Positions 46,522-56,505 of a DNA stretch of 64,000 nucleotides are shown piece after piece. Positions within the stretch are counted from its first letter, which is position 1. Each line of letters opens with the position of its first letter. The stretch covers positions 310,001-374,000 of the forward strand of contig NZ_CP072610.1 in assembly GCF_021029445.1 (NCBI RefSeq). Direction: 5' to 3'. Source of the DNA: Pseudomonas wenzhouensis (GTDB lineage Bacteria; Pseudomonadota; Gammaproteobacteria; Pseudomonadales; Pseudomonadaceae). A program made the position numbers and the translations under genes. Below the pieces are notes generated by a model. The model was given only the letters and a program-made list of their open reading frames with translations. It was not told where the DNA came from and searched no databases.

Positions 46522-47007
46522 TCATGGAGTGTCGGCAGCGAAATCCAGCAAGGCCTGGCCAGTCAGGCGATAGGTGGTCCATTCGCTCTGCGGGCGGGCG
46601 CCGAAGGATTCATAGAAGTCGATGGCGGGGGTATTCCAGTCCAGCACTGACCATTCGAAGCGGCCACAACCGCGTGCCACGGCCACTTGCGCAAGATGGC
46701 GCAGCAGTGCCTTGCCGGCGCCCAGGCCACGTGCTTCGGGGCTGATGTAGAGGTCTTCGAGGTACAGGCCGTGCTTGCCCAGCCAAGTGGAGTAATTGAA
46801 GAAGTACACCGCATAGCCGATGGGCTGACCGTCGTGCTCGCAGATCAGGCCGTGGGCCGTGCTGCCGTCGGCGAACAGGCTGTCGCGGATGCCGGCAGCA
46901 TCGGTCTTGACCTCATGCTCGGCCTTTTCATAGATGGCCAGTTCGGTGATGAAACGCAGGATCAGCTCGGCGTCATCAGAGGTGGCGGGGCGGATGGTCA
47001 GGGGCAT
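46522..47007 (-). CDS. GNAT N-acetyltransferase, diamine-acetyltransferase-like
   Basis: The 161-residue protein is a GNAT enzyme. The acetyl-CoA loop is ARGLGAGKALLRHL and YLEDLYISPE precedes it. Start and middle (IRPATSDDAELILRFITELA, YEKAEHEV, GYAVYFFNYSTWLGKHG, WSVLDWNTPAIDFYESFGA) match the spermidine/spermine acetyltransferase-like group (SSAT2 type), which often acts on thialysine or polyamines. The substrate is not certain. Confidence 0.88.
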   Translation of the reverse strand: MPLTIRPATSDDAELILRFITELAIYEKAEHEVKTDAAGIRDSLFADGSTAHGLICEHDGQPIGYAVYFFNYSTWLGKHGLYLEDLYISPEARGLGAGKALLRHLAQVAVARGCGRFEWSVLDWNTPAIDFYESFGARPQSEWTTYRLTGQALLDFAADTP

Positions 47008-47026
47008 TGGCGTATCTCGTGAATGG

Positions 47027-47269
47027 TCAGCCGTAGGTAAGGGTCAGCCACGTCAGTGGCAAACCCACCAGGCAAAGGAAACCGAATGCAGCGACCCAGG
47101 TCGTGCGCGAACCCATTGGGTCGTCCACGCGTAGCGGCAGGTTTGGGTAGCGGCCCAGCGTCAGTAGCCTCAGGGCCAGCCAGCCGGTGCTGTACAGAAT
47201 GTAGCCAACCACGACCTCGAGTACGAACTCGGCGAGTAACGCCAGGCCGCGCAGCAATAATTCGAACAT
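47027..47269 (-). CDS. small two-helix membrane protein
   Basis: The 80-residue protein has hydrophobic segments at about 3-37 and 57-79, with a polar middle (LGRYPNLPLRVDDPMGSRT). I do not recognise a family with certainty. It lies between argH and the acetyltransferase on the same strand. The ribosome site is AAGGAATT before the ATG. Confidence 0.65.
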   Translation of the reverse strand: MFELLLRGLALLAEFVLEVVVGYILYSTGWLALRLLTLGRYPNLPLRVDDPMGSRTTWVAAFGFLCLVGLPLTWLTLTYG

Positions 47270-47303
47270 GGTAATTCCTTTTCCCTGATGGTTCCCGTGG
47301 GCG

Positions 47304-48698
47304 TTAGCGAGCCGCCAGCAATTCGCGGCCACGCAGCACCGCAGCACGCACCTGATTCGGAGCCGTGCCGCCGATGTGGTTGCGGGCATTCACCGAGCCT
47401 TCCAGGGTCAGCACGGCGAACACGTCCTGTTCGATCTGCTCGCTGAACTGGCGCAGCTCGTCCAGGCTCATCTCGGCCAGGTCCTTGCCGCTGTCGACGC
47501 CGTACTTCACCGCGTGGCCGACGATCTCGTGGCAGTCGCGGAACGGCAGACCCTTGCGCACCAGGTAGTCGGCCAGGTCGGTGGCGGTGGAGAAGCCGCG
47601 CAGCGCCGCCTCGCGCATGATTTCGCGCTTGGGCTTGATCGCCGGCACCATGTCGGCAAAGGCGCGCAGGCTGTCGCGCAGGGTATCGGCGGCGTCGAAC
47701 AGCGGTTCCTTGTCTTCCTGGTTGTCCTTGTTGTAGGCCAGCGGCTGGCCTTTCATCAGGGTCAGCAGGCCGGTCAGAGCGCCGAACACGCGGCCGGTCT
47801 TGCCGCGCACCAGCTCGGGTACGTCCGGGTTCTTCTTCTGCGGCATGATCGAGGAGCCGGTGCAGAAGCGATCCGGCAGGTCGATGAACTGGAACTGCGC
47901 GCTGGTCCACAGCACCAGCTCTTCGGAGAAGCGCGACAGGTGCATCATCGCCAGCGAGGCAGCGGCGCAGAATTCGATGGCGAAGTCGCGATCCGACACG
48001 CCGTCCAGGGAGTTGCCGCCCACGGCGTCGAAGCCCAGCAGTTCGGCGGTGATCTCGCGCTGGATCGGGTAGGTGGTGCCAGCCAGCGCGGCAGAGCCCA
48101 GGGGCATGCGATTGGTGCGCTTGCGGCAGTCGACCAGGCGCTCGTAGTCGCGCGACAGCATTTCGAACCAGGCCAGCAGATGGTGGCCGAAGGTCACCGG
48201 CTGGGCAGTCTGCAGGTGGGTGAAGCCGGGCATGATGGTCTCGGCTTCGCGCTCGGCCTGCTCCAGCAGGCCCTGCTGCAGGCGGGTGATTTCGGCGAGG
48301 ATCAGGTCGATCTCGTCACGCAGCCACAGGCGGATGTCGGTGGCCACCTGGTCATTGCGGCTGCGTCCGGTGTGCAGCTTCTTGCCGGTCACGCCGATGC
48401 GGTCGGTCAGCCGCGCCTCGATGTTCATGTGCACGTCTTCCAGATCGACACGCCAGTCGAAGGTGCCGGCTTCGATCTCGCCCTGGATCTGCTTGAGGCC
48501 GTCGATGATCGCGTCGCGCTCGGCATCGGTGAGTACGCCGACCTTGGCCAGCATGGTGGCGTGGGCGATGGAGCCCATGATGTCGTGGCGGTACAGGCGC
48601 TTGTCGAATTCCACCGAGGCGGTGAAGCGGGCGACGAAGGCGTCGACGGGCTCGCTGAAGCGGCCGCCCCAGGATTGGTTGGTTTTTTCGCTGCTCAT
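47304..48698 (-). CDS. argH: argininosuccinate lyase
   Basis: ArgH splits argininosuccinate to arginine and fumarate. The 464 residues match the family. The fumarase/aspartase signature is [16 protein letters not shown], with the catalytic serine loop. [22 protein letters not shown] starts the family; the upstream open frame from 48836 is not conserved. It is divergent from algZ, with 232 bases between starts. Confidence 0.97.
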   Translation of the reverse strand: MSSEKTNQSWGGRFSEPVDAFVARFTASVEFDKRLYRHDIMGSIAHATMLAKVGVLTDAERDAIIDGLKQIQGEIEAGTFDWRVDLEDVHMNIEARLTDRIGVTGKKLHTGRSRNDQVATDIRLWLRDEIDLILAEITRLQQGLLEQAEREAETIMPGFTHLQTAQPVTFGHHLLAWFEMLSRDYERLVDCRKRTNRMPLGSAALAGTTYPIQREITAELLGFDAVGGNSLDGVSDRDFAIEFCAAASLAMMHLSRFSEELVLWTSAQFQFIDLPDRFCTGSSIMPQKKNPDVPELVRGKTGRVFGALTGLLTLMKGQPLAYNKDNQEDKEPLFDAADTLRDSLRAFADMVPAIKPKREIMREAALRGFSTATDLADYLVRKGLPFRDCHEIVGHAVKYGVDSGKDLAEMSLDELRQFSEQIEQDVFAVLTLEGSVNARNHIGGTAPNQVRAAVLRGRELLAAR

Positions 48699-48930
48699 GA
48701 TTAGTGCTCGGAATCGGGCGGGCCACGTTGGCGGCCAGCATGGCGGACAAAGTGGGTCGATAATAACAGGGTCGAGCCGCGTTTCGCCGGGCGGCGTTCG
48801 TCGTTGGACGCGCTGGGGCATTGTCGGTTGCTTCACAAAACTGCGCTGAAGGCAGCATTTCGGTGCTTTATTTCACCCGCCAGGAGCTCTCCGGCTTGCC
48901 GGCTCGCAAGGCGAAACGGAAACTGCACCG

Positions 48931-50010
48931 ATGCACACTCAATCGTTTGCCAAGAACAGACCCGCCGCCGTCGACGACTTCTTCGTCCCCGAACTGTGCC
49001 AGCCTGAAGCGCTGCTGAGCATGGTGCTGCTGGCCGAATTGCTGGTGCTGGTACTGGTACTCGCCGAACCGATGACGCCGGGTTTCGACTGGGTGCGGCT
49101 GGCCCTGACGTCCTTGTTCGTGCAGTGGATCGTGCTGCTCTCGGCCGCTGTGCTGTGTCGTCTGCGCCCGCTGCTGGCGCGCTTGCGTCCGGCGCTGGCC
49201 GGCGGCCTGTGCTGCGCGTTGGTGGTGGTACTGACCCTGTGTTGCACGGCGGTGGCCGACTATTACGAGCTGGGTGGGCCGCTGCCGCGCAGCGGCGAGG
49301 TGAATCTTTATCTGCGTCATGCGCTGATCAGCCTGATCATGTCCGCACTGCTGCTACGCTATTTCTATCTGCAGAGCCAATGGCGGCGGCAGGAGCAGGC
49401 CGAGCTGCGTGCGCGCATCGAGTCGTTGCAGGCGCGGATTCGCCCGCACTTCCTGTTCAACAGCCTCAACAGTATCGCCAGCCTGGTGGTGGTCGACCCG
49501 GCCAAGGCCGAGCAGGCGGTGCTGGATCTGTCCGATCTGTTTCGTGCCAGCCTGGCCAAGCCTGGCACGTTGGTGTCGTGGAAAGAGGAACTGGAGCTGG
49601 CGAAACGATATCTGTCGATCGAGCACTATCGGCTTGGCGAGCGACTACAGTTGCAGTGGGAGGTCGAGGGTGTGCCGGAGGATCTGCCGATTCCCCAGCT
49701 GACCCTGCAGCCTCTGTTGGAGAATGCGCTGATCTATGGCATCGCACCGCGTATCGAGGGTGGCCTGGTGCGGGTCGAAGCGGATTACCAGGATGGTGTG
49801 TTCAGCTTGTGTGTCAGCAATCCGTATGAAGACCGGGGCGTGCAGCACCCGTCACGGGGAACGCAACAAGCGCTGGGTAATATCGACGCGCGTCTGGCGG
49901 CACTTTTTGGGCCGTGCGCGAGTCTCAGCGTGGAGCGCCGTGACGGCCGTCATTACAGCTGTCTACGCTATCCTTGTGCGAGACTCACGCAGGAAGCCAG
50001 AGCAATATGA
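48931..50010 (+). CDS. algZ: AlgZ/FimS sensor protein
   Basis: The 359-residue protein has about four membrane helices (28-47, 55-78, 90-110, 127-146) and a LytS-type histidine kinase domain. The phospho-acceptor region is ARIRPHFLFNSLNSIASL with His173, and TLQPLLENALIYGIAPR is the N-box. AlgZ controls AlgR for alginate, type IV pili and virulence genes. It overlaps algR by four bases (ATGA). Upstream, GCGTTCGTC near 48793 resembles an AlgR box. Confidence 0.94.
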   Translation: MHTQSFAKNRPAAVDDFFVPELCQPEALLSMVLLAELLVLVLVLAEPMTPGFDWVRLALTSLFVQWIVLLSAAVLCRLRPLLARLRPALAGGLCCALVVVLTLCCTAVADYYELGGPLPRSGEVNLYLRHALISLIMSALLLRYFYLQSQWRRQEQAELRARIESLQARIRPHFLFNSLNSIASLVVVDPAKAEQAVLDLSDLFRASLAKPGTLVSWKEELELAKRYLSIEHYRLGERLQLQWEVEGVPEDLPIPQLTLQPLLENALIYGIAPRIEGGLVRVEADYQDGVFSLCVSNPYEDRGVQHPSRGTQQALGNIDARLAALFGPCASLSVERRDGRHYSCLRYPCARLTQEARAI

Positions 50011-50753
50011 ATGTCCTGATCGTCGATGACGAACCCCTTGCCCGCGAGCGCCTCAGCCGCATGGTCGGTGAGCTCGAGGGTTACCGGGTCCTGGAGCCCG
50101 CCGCCAGCAATGGCGAGCAGGCCCTGACCCTGATCGATAGCCTCAAGCCGGATGTGGTCCTGCTGGATATCCGCATGCCCGGCCTCGACGGCCTGCAGGT
50201 CGCGGCCAAGCTGTGCGAGCGCGAGGCGCCGCCGGCGGTGATCTTTTGCACGGCTCACGATGAATTTGCCCTGGAAGCCTTCCAGGTCAGTGCCATTGGC
50301 TATCTGGTCAAACCGGTGCGCCCTGAAAGCCTCAGCGATGCCCTGAAAAAGGCCGAGCGGCCCAATCGCGTGCAACTGGCAGCGCTGACCCGTCCTGCGG
50401 CCGAGACGGGCGGTGGCCCGCGAACCCATATCAGCGCCCGTACCCGCAAGGGCATCGAGCTGATTCCGCTGGAGCACGTGGTCTATTTCATCGCTGATCA
50501 CAAATACGTGACCCTGCGTCATGAGGGCGGCGAAGTCCTGCTGGACGAACCGCTCAAGGCGCTGGAAGACGAATTCGGTGATCGCTTCGTGCGGATTCAC
50601 CGCAATGCGCTGGTGGCGCGCGAGCGTATCGAGCGCCTGCAGCGTACGCCGCTTGGGCATTTCCAGCTGTTCCTCAAAGGGCTGGGCGGCGACTCGCTGG
50701 TGGTCAGCCGCCGTCATGTCGCCGGTGTACGCAAGCTGATGCAGTCTCTTTGA
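50007..50753 (+). CDS. algR: LytTR response regulator AlgR
   Basis: AlgR regulates alginate, twitching motility and Rhl genes. The 248 residues equal the P. aeruginosa length. The receiver has Asp54 in [12 protein letters not shown], with VDDEP and KPV as the other switch motifs. The LytTR DNA-binding domain at about 140-245 has [13 protein letters not shown] and [12 protein letters not shown]. Starts inside the end of algZ, so coupled. hemC follows 94 bases downstream. Confidence 0.97.
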   Translation: MNVLIVDDEPLARERLSRMVGELEGYRVLEPAASNGEQALTLIDSLKPDVVLLDIRMPGLDGLQVAAKLCEREAPPAVIFCTAHDEFALEAFQVSAIGYLVKPVRPESLSDALKKAERPNRVQLAALTRPAAETGGGPRTHISARTRKGIELIPLEHVVYFIADHKYVTLRHEGGEVLLDEPLKALEDEFGDRFVRIHRNALVARERIERLQRTPLGHFQLFLKGLGGDSLVVSRRHVAGVRKLMQSL

Positions 50754-50847
50754 AGGAAGCGTCGACTGCGGCCTATGGCCGCCACCTTCTGCCGGCGCGG
50801 AGCGAGCCTGTTATGATTCGCGGCAATCGGTTTTCTGGAATTGCCCC

Positions 50848-51786
50848 ATGTCCCGCGAAATTCGCATTGCCACCCGTAAGAGCGCCCTGGCCCTGTGGCA
50901 GGCCGAGTATGTCAAAGCTCGTCTGGAGCAGGCGCATCCCGGCCTGAAGGTCAGCCTGGTGCCCATGGTCAGTCGTGGCGACAAGTTGCTCGACGCGCCG
51001 CTGGCGAAGATCGGCGGCAAGGGGCTGTTCGTCAAGGAACTGGAAACCGCACTGCTGGAAAATGAGGCCGACATCGCCGTGCACTCGATGAAGGACGTGC
51101 CGATGGACTTCCCTGAAGGCCTGGGTCTTTTCTGCATCTGTGAGCGCGAAGATCCGCGCGACGCCTTCGTCTCCAACACCTATGACAGCCTCGATGCACT
51201 GCCAGCCGGCAGCGTGGTCGGCACCTCCAGCCTGCGCCGTCAGGCGCAATTGCTGGCGCGCCGGCCTGATCTGAAAATCCAGTTCCTGCGCGGCAACGTC
51301 AATACCCGTCTGGCCAAGCTCGATGCCGGCGAGTACGACGCCATTATCCTTGCCGCCGCCGGCCTGATTCGCCTGGGCTTCGAGGATCGCATCCGCAGCT
51401 CGATCAGCGCCGAAGACAGCTTGCCGGCGGGTGGCCAGGGCGCGGTGGGTATCGAGTGCCGCACTGCCGACGTTGATGTGCATGCCTTGCTGGCGCCGCT
51501 GCATCACCGTGAAACCGCGCTGCGCGTTACTGCCGAGCGTGCGCTGAACAAGCATCTCAATGGCGGTTGCCAGGTGCCCATCGCCTGCTACGCCCTGCTC
51601 GAAGACAACCAGCTGTGGCTGCGTGGTCTGGTTGGTCAACCGGATGGCGGCCTGCTGCTGCGTGCTGAAGCCCGTGCCGCCAGCAGCGACGCCGAGGCTC
51701 TGGGCGTACGTGTCGCCGAGGCGCTGCTGGCGCAAGGCGCCGATGCCATTCTCAAGGCCGTTTACGGCGAGGCCGGCCACCCTTGA
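50848..51786 (+). CDS. hemC: porphobilinogen deaminase
   Basis: HemC joins four porphobilinogen to hydroxymethylbilane. The 312 residues are usual. The dipyrromethane cofactor cysteine is in [13 protein letters not shown], and the start is [35 protein letters not shown] is a substrate-binding segment. Its TGA overlaps the TTG start of hemD. Confidence 0.97.
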   Translation: MSREIRIATRKSALALWQAEYVKARLEQAHPGLKVSLVPMVSRGDKLLDAPLAKIGGKGLFVKELETALLENEADIAVHSMKDVPMDFPEGLGLFCICEREDPRDAFVSNTYDSLDALPAGSVVGTSSLRRQAQLLARRPDLKIQFLRGNVNTRLAKLDAGEYDAIILAAAGLIRLGFEDRIRSSISAEDSLPAGGQGAVGIECRTADVDVHALLAPLHHRETALRVTAERALNKHLNGGCQVPIACYALLEDNQLWLRGLVGQPDGGLLLRAEARAASSDAEALGVRVAEALLAQGADAILKAVYGEAGHP

Positions 51787-52553
51787 GCGCCTGGCGCCTG
51801 TTGCTGACCCGTCCCGCCGAGGACTGTGCGGCGCTGGCGCAGACCCTGGCCGCGCAGGGTATCGCCAGTCACTGCATGCCGCTGCTGGCCATCGAGGCGC
51901 TGGATGAAACGTCCGAGCAGCGCGGCGTCTTCGCCGATCTGCAGCGCTACTGCGCGGTGATCGTGGTGAGCAAGCCCGCCGCCCGCATCGGCCTGCAGCT
52001 CTTGGCTCGACATGCTGCGCCACCGCCCGATCTGCCCTGGTTCAGTGTCGGTGCCGCCACTGCTGCGGTGCTCGCCGAGCAGGGGCTGCGCGTGTATTTT
52101 CCCGACGCGGGCGATGACAGCGAGGCGCTGCTCGCGCTACCTGAGCTGCACCGGATGATTGCTGGCGCAACGCTGCCGCGTGTGCTGATCCTGCGCGGCG
52201 AAGGTGGCCGGGAGTTGCTCGCCGAGCGCTTGCGCAGCCAGGGTGTGACCGTCGACTATCTGCCACTGTATCGCCGTGTGCTGCCGCAGTATGCGTCGGG
52301 CGAACTGAGCCGACAGGTGCGAGCGGAACGCCTGAACGGCCTGGTTGTCAGCAGTGGACAGGGTTTCCAGCATCTGTTGCAGCTCGCTGGCGATGACTGG
52401 TCGGCCTTGGCTCGGCTACCCTTGTTCGTACCCAGTCCGCGCGTTGCCGAACAGGCCCGCGCGGCGGGTGCGCAGATCGTTGTGGACTGTCGCGGCGCCA
52501 GTGCCGCGGCCTTGCAGGCAGCGCTGGAGCAGTTTCCGGCTGCCGCCCTCTAA
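51783..52553 (+). CDS. hemD: uroporphyrinogen-III synthase
   Basis: The 256-residue HEM4-fold protein cyclises hydroxymethylbilane to uroporphyrinogen III. Family motifs are [49 protein letters not shown] and [14 protein letters not shown]. The start is TTG, overlapping the hemC stop by one codon frame shift (TTGA), consistent with coupling. hemX follows after 12 bases. Confidence 0.92.
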   Translation: MSAWRLLLTRPAEDCAALAQTLAAQGIASHCMPLLAIEALDETSEQRGVFADLQRYCAVIVVSKPAARIGLQLLARHAAPPPDLPWFSVGAATAAVLAEQGLRVYFPDAGDDSEALLALPELHRMIAGATLPRVLILRGEGGRELLAERLRSQGVTVDYLPLYRRVLPQYASGELSRQVRAERLNGLVVSSGQGFQHLLQLAGDDWSALARLPLFVPSPRVAEQARAAGAQIVVDCRGASAAALQAALEQFPAAAL

Positions 52554-52565
52554 AAGGACGGATAC

Positions 52566-53699
52566 GTGAGCGAAGCATCCACCCCGAACACGCCAGAAGA
52601 AAAACCGGCCAGTGACGCCGTGAAACCCACGCCTGCTGCTGCGCCAGCGAGCACACCGCGCAGTGCTGGCGGCAGCAGCCTTGCCGCATTCGCCCTGCTG
52701 ATTGGCCTGGCCGGTGCCGGTGCCGGCGGCTGGAGTCTCTGGCAACTGCAGCAGATGCATGGCCAGGATCAGCAGCGGGCCGAAGACCTGCAACGCACCC
52801 GTGATGACAGCGCCAGGAAGGTCGAGGAATTGGCCCAGCGCCTGGATTCACGCCTGTCCGCGCTGCCCAGTGCCGCCGAGCTGGACGAGCGCCGCCGGCT
52901 GCTGGCCAATCTGCAGAACGATCAGCAGCGCCTGAGCCAGCGCCTGGAAAGCGTGCTCGATGGCAGTCGCCAGGATTGGCGCCTGGATGAAGCCGAGCAT
53001 CTGCTGCGTCTGGCAACCCTGCGCCTGTCGGCATTGCAGGATGTGGCCAGCGCCGAAGCACTGGTGACGGCTGCCGATGACATCCTCCGCGAACAGGACG
53101 ACCCGGCCGCCTTCGCCGCCCGCGAGCAGCTCAGCCGCAGCCTGGAAGCGCTGCGCACCACCGAGCGCCCGGATCGTGTCGGCCTGTTCCTGCAACTGGG
53201 CGCCCTGCGTGAGCAGGCTGCTACGCTCAATCCCCTGGCGCCGACCTTCGAAGGGCAGGGCGACGTACTCTCCGACCTGGCCGCCGAAGGCGATGGCAGC
53301 GCCTGGTGGAGCGAGTGGGCGAAGACGCTTTCCGACTACTTCCGCATCGAATTCGACGCCGATCGCAACGTACGTCCGCTGCTGTCCGGGCAGAGCCTGT
53401 CGCAGGTACGCCTTAGCCTGTCGCTGGCGCTGGAACAGGCGCAGTGGGCCGCGCTGCATGGCCAGACCGGCGTCTACCAGCAGGCGCTCAGGCAGGCCGA
53501 GGAAATCCTCGATGCCCACTTCAATCTGGACAACCCGGACAGTCGCGCCCTGCGCCAGCGCTTCGGCGAGTTGGCCGATGCCAGCATCGAGGTCAAGGTG
53601 CCGGATCTGAGCGAGTCGCTCGATGCGTTGCAGGCCTACCTGCAGCGCAAGCAGGCGCAACGCCGGCAGGGGGCCGCAGCGGCCGGGGAGGCGCAATGA
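52566..53699 (+). CDS. hemX: HemX family membrane protein
   Basis: The 377-residue protein has a proline- and alanine-rich N-terminal tail in the cytoplasm, one membrane segment at about 38-58 (SLAAFALLIGLAGAGAGGWS) and a periplasmic coiled coil (about 60-125) with a helical C-terminal domain. The family was first labelled uroporphyrin methyltransferase, but lacks those motifs; it is a hem-operon membrane protein of unknown role. Start is GTG after AAAAGGACG. It overlaps hemY by four bases. Confidence 0.9.
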   Translation: MSEASTPNTPEEKPASDAVKPTPAAAPASTPRSAGGSSLAAFALLIGLAGAGAGGWSLWQLQQMHGQDQQRAEDLQRTRDDSARKVEELAQRLDSRLSALPSAAELDERRRLLANLQNDQQRLSQRLESVLDGSRQDWRLDEAEHLLRLATLRLSALQDVASAEALVTAADDILREQDDPAAFAAREQLSRSLEALRTTERPDRVGLFLQLGALREQAATLNPLAPTFEGQGDVLSDLAAEGDGSAWWSEWAKTLSDYFRIEFDADRNVRPLLSGQSLSQVRLSLSLALEQAQWAALHGQTGVYQQALRQAEEILDAHFNLDNPDSRALRQRFGELADASIEVKVPDLSESLDALQAYLQRKQAQRRQGAAAAGEAQ

Positions 53700-54943
53700 G
53701 ACGCCTGCTCTGGCTCCTGTTATTGCTGGCCGTCGCAGCCGGGCTGTATCTGCTCAGCCTGGCCATCGAGGCTGACCGTGGTTATGTGCTGTTCGCCTAC
53801 CAGGGCTTCCGTTACCAGTCTGGGCTGTGGGCGTTTCTTGGCCTGCTGCTGGTCGTGGTGCTGCTGTACTACCTGCTCAAGCTGACGCTGCGCCTGCTGC
53901 TCAGCTCGACACGTCTGGCCAACCCCTGGTCGCGCCTGCATCGTAATCGCCGTGTGCGCCTGGCCTCCGAGCAGGGCATGCTCGACCTGGCCGAAGGCCG
54001 CTGGGCGCGCGCGCAGCGTCAACTGACCCGTGCCGCCGAGGCCGATAGCCAGCCGCTGATGTACTACCTCGGTGCCGCGCGGGCCGCCAACAAACTGGGC
54101 CAATACGAACAGAGCGATGCCCTGCTGGAGCGCGCGTTGAACAGGCAACCGCAGGCCGAGCTGGCGATTGCCCTGACTCATGCCGAACTGCAACGCAACC
54201 GTGGTGACAGCGAGGCAGCGTTGCAAACCCTGCAGGCGATGCGTGAGCGTCATCCGGGGCATCATCTGGTGCTGCGACAGTTGCAGCGCCTGTATCTGCA
54301 GCGCCAGGAGTGGTCGGCTCTGCTCGGCTTGCTGCCTGAATTGCGCAAGGAGAAGGCGCTGCCAGCGGCCGAGCTCGATGAATTGGAGCGCAAAACCTGG
54401 CGCGGCCGCCTGGCCGAGGTCGGTGATGGTGGGCTGGAGCAGGGTGAAGCTGCCTTGTCGTCATTGCACAAGGCCTGGAACCATCTGTCGGCCAGCCTGC
54501 GCCATGAGCCCGAGCTGATCGCCACCTATGTCGAGCAATTACGTCGTCTGGGCGCCCAGCAAGAGGCCGAAGAGGTGCTGCGCAGCGCGCTCAAGCGCGG
54601 CTATGACAGCCGTCTGGCGCGCTTCTATGGCGTACTGCGGGGCGCAGATCCGGCGCGTCAGCTGCAAACGGCCGAACACTGGCTGAAACAGCACCCGCAG
54701 GATCCGGCGCTGTTGCTGACGCTGGGTCGCCTGTCTCTGCAGAATCAACTGTGGGGCAAGGCGCGTGATTACTTCGAAAGCAGCCTCAAGCTTGAGCGTC
54801 ACCCGGAAACCTGCGCCGAGCTGGCGCGCCTGCTGGCACAACTGGGTGAGCTGGAGCGCAGCAACCAACTGTTGCTGGAGAGCCTCGGCCTGCTGCACCA
54901 GGGCTTGCCTTCTCTGCCGCAACCCAGGGGCGTCGGTGTCTGA
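53696..54943 (+). CDS. hemY: HemY inner-membrane TPR protein
   Basis: The 415-residue protein has two N-terminal membrane helices (about 3-20 and 40-62) and a periplasmic or cytoplasmic TPR region (YYLGAARAANKLGQYEQSD, ALLERALNRQPQAELAIALT). It is the proteobacterial HemY, not the Bacillus protoporphyrinogen oxidase of that name. It is thought to guide haem-precursor enzymes. It is the last gene of hemCDXY, followed by a terminator. Confidence 0.92.
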   Translation: MRRLLWLLLLLAVAAGLYLLSLAIEADRGYVLFAYQGFRYQSGLWAFLGLLLVVVLLYYLLKLTLRLLLSSTRLANPWSRLHRNRRVRLASEQGMLDLAEGRWARAQRQLTRAAEADSQPLMYYLGAARAANKLGQYEQSDALLERALNRQPQAELAIALTHAELQRNRGDSEAALQTLQAMRERHPGHHLVLRQLQRLYLQRQEWSALLGLLPELRKEKALPAAELDELERKTWRGRLAEVGDGGLEQGEAALSSLHKAWNHLSASLRHEPELIATYVEQLRRLGAQQEAEEVLRSALKRGYDSRLARFYGVLRGADPARQLQTAEHWLKQHPQDPALLLTLGRLSLQNQLWGKARDYFESSLKLERHPETCAELARLLAQLGELERSNQLLLESLGLLHQGLPSLPQPRGVGV

Positions 54944-55027
54944 ATGGCTGCGCCTGGTTGGTGCTGCGAGTTCACCGTGCGGACGGAGGGACGTTCGGGC
55001 ATGATGAACAGCCTGTTATGACGCCCC

Positions 55028-55054
55028 GGGCGCCTTGAAAGGCGCCCTTGCTTT
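55028..55054 (+). terminator. probable terminator of hemCDXY
   Basis: GGGCGCC (55028-55034) pairs with GGCGCCC (55041-55047), then TTGCTTTCCT. The stem is strong but the T-tract weak. Confidence 0.6.
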
Positions 55055-55094
55055 CCTCTACCGTACCGCCCACGTTTTCCCACCCGGAGCCACC

Positions 55095-55586
55095 ATGCAT
55101 CTGGCAAATCCGCGTCCTCTGTTTTTCCTCGCATTCATTGGTTGTGTACTGCTGATGATGGCTGCGCTGTACCTGGAGCATGTCGTGGGGCTGGAGCCCT
55201 GCCCGATGTGCGTGCTGCAGCGTATTTGCGTGATTCTGTTCGGCGTGGTCTGCCTGGTCGCTGCAGTTCATGGCCCCGGCATGCTCGGGCGGCGCATCTA
55301 CGCCGTGCTGGCGCTGTTGTTCGCCGCTGCTGGCGCTGCCACTGCCGGTCGGCAGATATGGTTGCAGAGCGTACCGGCCGATCAGCTCGAAGCCTGCCTG
55401 CCGAGCCTGGAGTTCATGATGCAGGCCCTGCCGATGCAAGACATCGTGCGCCTGGTGTTCCAGGGCAGTGCCGATTGTGCCGAGGTGAAGTGGACGCTGT
55501 TCGGCATGAGCATCCCCGAGTGGAGCCTGCTTGGCTTCATCGGCATGATCGCCTTCAGCCTGCTCCAGTTGCTACGTCGCAACTGA
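55095..55586 (+). CDS. dsbH: disulfide bond formation protein DsbB/DsbH
   Basis: The 163-residue protein has four membrane helices and the two cysteine pairs of DsbB: CPMC in GLEPCPMCVLQRICV and a second periplasmic pair in EACLPSLE...SADCAEVKW. It reoxidises DsbA with quinone. P. aeruginosa has two such proteins and calls the one at this locus dsbH. The ATG at 55095 fits the family; an earlier start at 55035 adds unconserved residues. Confidence 0.93.
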   Translation: MHLANPRPLFFLAFIGCVLLMMAALYLEHVVGLEPCPMCVLQRICVILFGVVCLVAAVHGPGMLGRRIYAVLALLFAAAGAATAGRQIWLQSVPADQLEACLPSLEFMMQALPMQDIVRLVFQGSADCAEVKWTLFGMSIPEWSLLGFIGMIAFSLLQLLRRN

Positions 55587-55893
55587 GAATACGAATTGTA
55601 CGAAGCCGCGCCATTCGTGGCTTCGAGATTAAACGCTCGTATGAAACTTTCTCGTGGCCATGCCTTGATGGCATGTGCCCGCAAGCATAATCTGACCCTC
55701 ACGCACCGCCGGAAAAACGCCATTTTGCGGTTGCTCTTTCAAGGTCTGGTAGTGATCGACAAAAAGCTGTCGATAGCCCGCCATGACGTCGCCAGCCGCC
55801 GACCGAATGGCACGAGCACTTGCTGGCACGCCACGATAACGTCTCGGGAACGGGCGTAAGACAGGCATAGCGATAAGGGAAGCGAGGTTCATC
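55587..55893. other. dsbH-algQ intergenic region
   Basis: No gene is seen in these 307 bases. A hairpin CGAAGCC/GGCTTCG (55601-55607 with 55619-55625) without a T-tract lies 15 bases after dsbH and may end it. A second small palindrome lies at 55755-55774. The rest presumably holds the algQ promoter. Confidence 0.5.
55755..55774. promoter_or_regulatory. inverted repeat ATCGACA-N6-TGTCGAT before algQ
   Basis: Perfect seven-base arms around AAAAGC, 120 bases before the algQ start. It could be a regulator site of algQ; no regulator is indicated by the sequence. Confidence 0.4.
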
Positions 55894-56478
55894 ATGCTTG
55901 AGAGTTGTCGCAACGCACAGGAACGCTGGGGTGGGGTTCATCAACTGATCGACCGTTGGCTGGGTGAACGTCGCGAACTGGTGCTGGCCTACACGGCCCT
56001 GGCCAAGGCGCCGCAGGCGCCGGCCATCAATAGCGAGTCTCTGCAGGGCTTCTGCGAGCTGCTGGTGGATTACGTATCGGCGGGGCACTTCGAGGTCTAC
56101 GAGCAGTTGACCAACGAGGCCAAGGCCTTCAACGATCAGCGTGGTCTGGAGCTGGCCAAGCAGATCTACCCGCGTATCGAAGCCATCACCCAGGTGGCGC
56201 TGGCCTTCAATGATCGTTGTGACAACGGCGACTGCCGCGACAGCACCTCGCTGATGAGCGAGCTCAACCATCTCGGGCAGTTGCTGCACGAACGCTTCGA
56301 ACTGGAGGACTGCTTGATCGAGGTGTTGCACAACGCCCACCAGGAGCAGGCTGCCGAAGCGCTCCGAGGCCTGGTCAATGGGCGCCGCACTCTCTCGCTG
56401 CGAGTCAGGCCTGCGCACACTCGAAACGCCTCACTCTGGGTGTGGCTCCTGCGCAAGGCTGCCTTGGCAGCTCCGTGA
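55894..56478 (+). CDS. algQ: AlgQ/Rsd-family anti-sigma-70 factor, extended C-terminus
   Basis: AlgQ (Rsd family) binds the main sigma factor and favours alternative sigma factors; it controls alginate and Ndk in P. aeruginosa. The start [20 protein letters not shown], the middle [34 protein letters not shown] and the end [19 protein letters not shown] are family marks. The family is about 150-160 residues, and this frame runs to 194; the last 35-40 residues ([20 protein letters not shown]...) have no counterpart I recall and look like read-through into former non-coding DNA. The ribosome site is AAGGGAAGCGAGG. Confidence 0.92.
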   Translation: MLESCRNAQERWGGVHQLIDRWLGERRELVLAYTALAKAPQAPAINSESLQGFCELLVDYVSAGHFEVYEQLTNEAKAFNDQRGLELAKQIYPRIEAITQVALAFNDRCDNGDCRDSTSLMSELNHLGQLLHERFELEDCLIEVLHNAHQEQAAEALRGLVNGRRTLSLRVRPAHTRNASLWVWLLRKAALAAP

Positions 56479-56505
56479 GATTGGTACCAGGTCGGCAGGA
56501 TGGCC

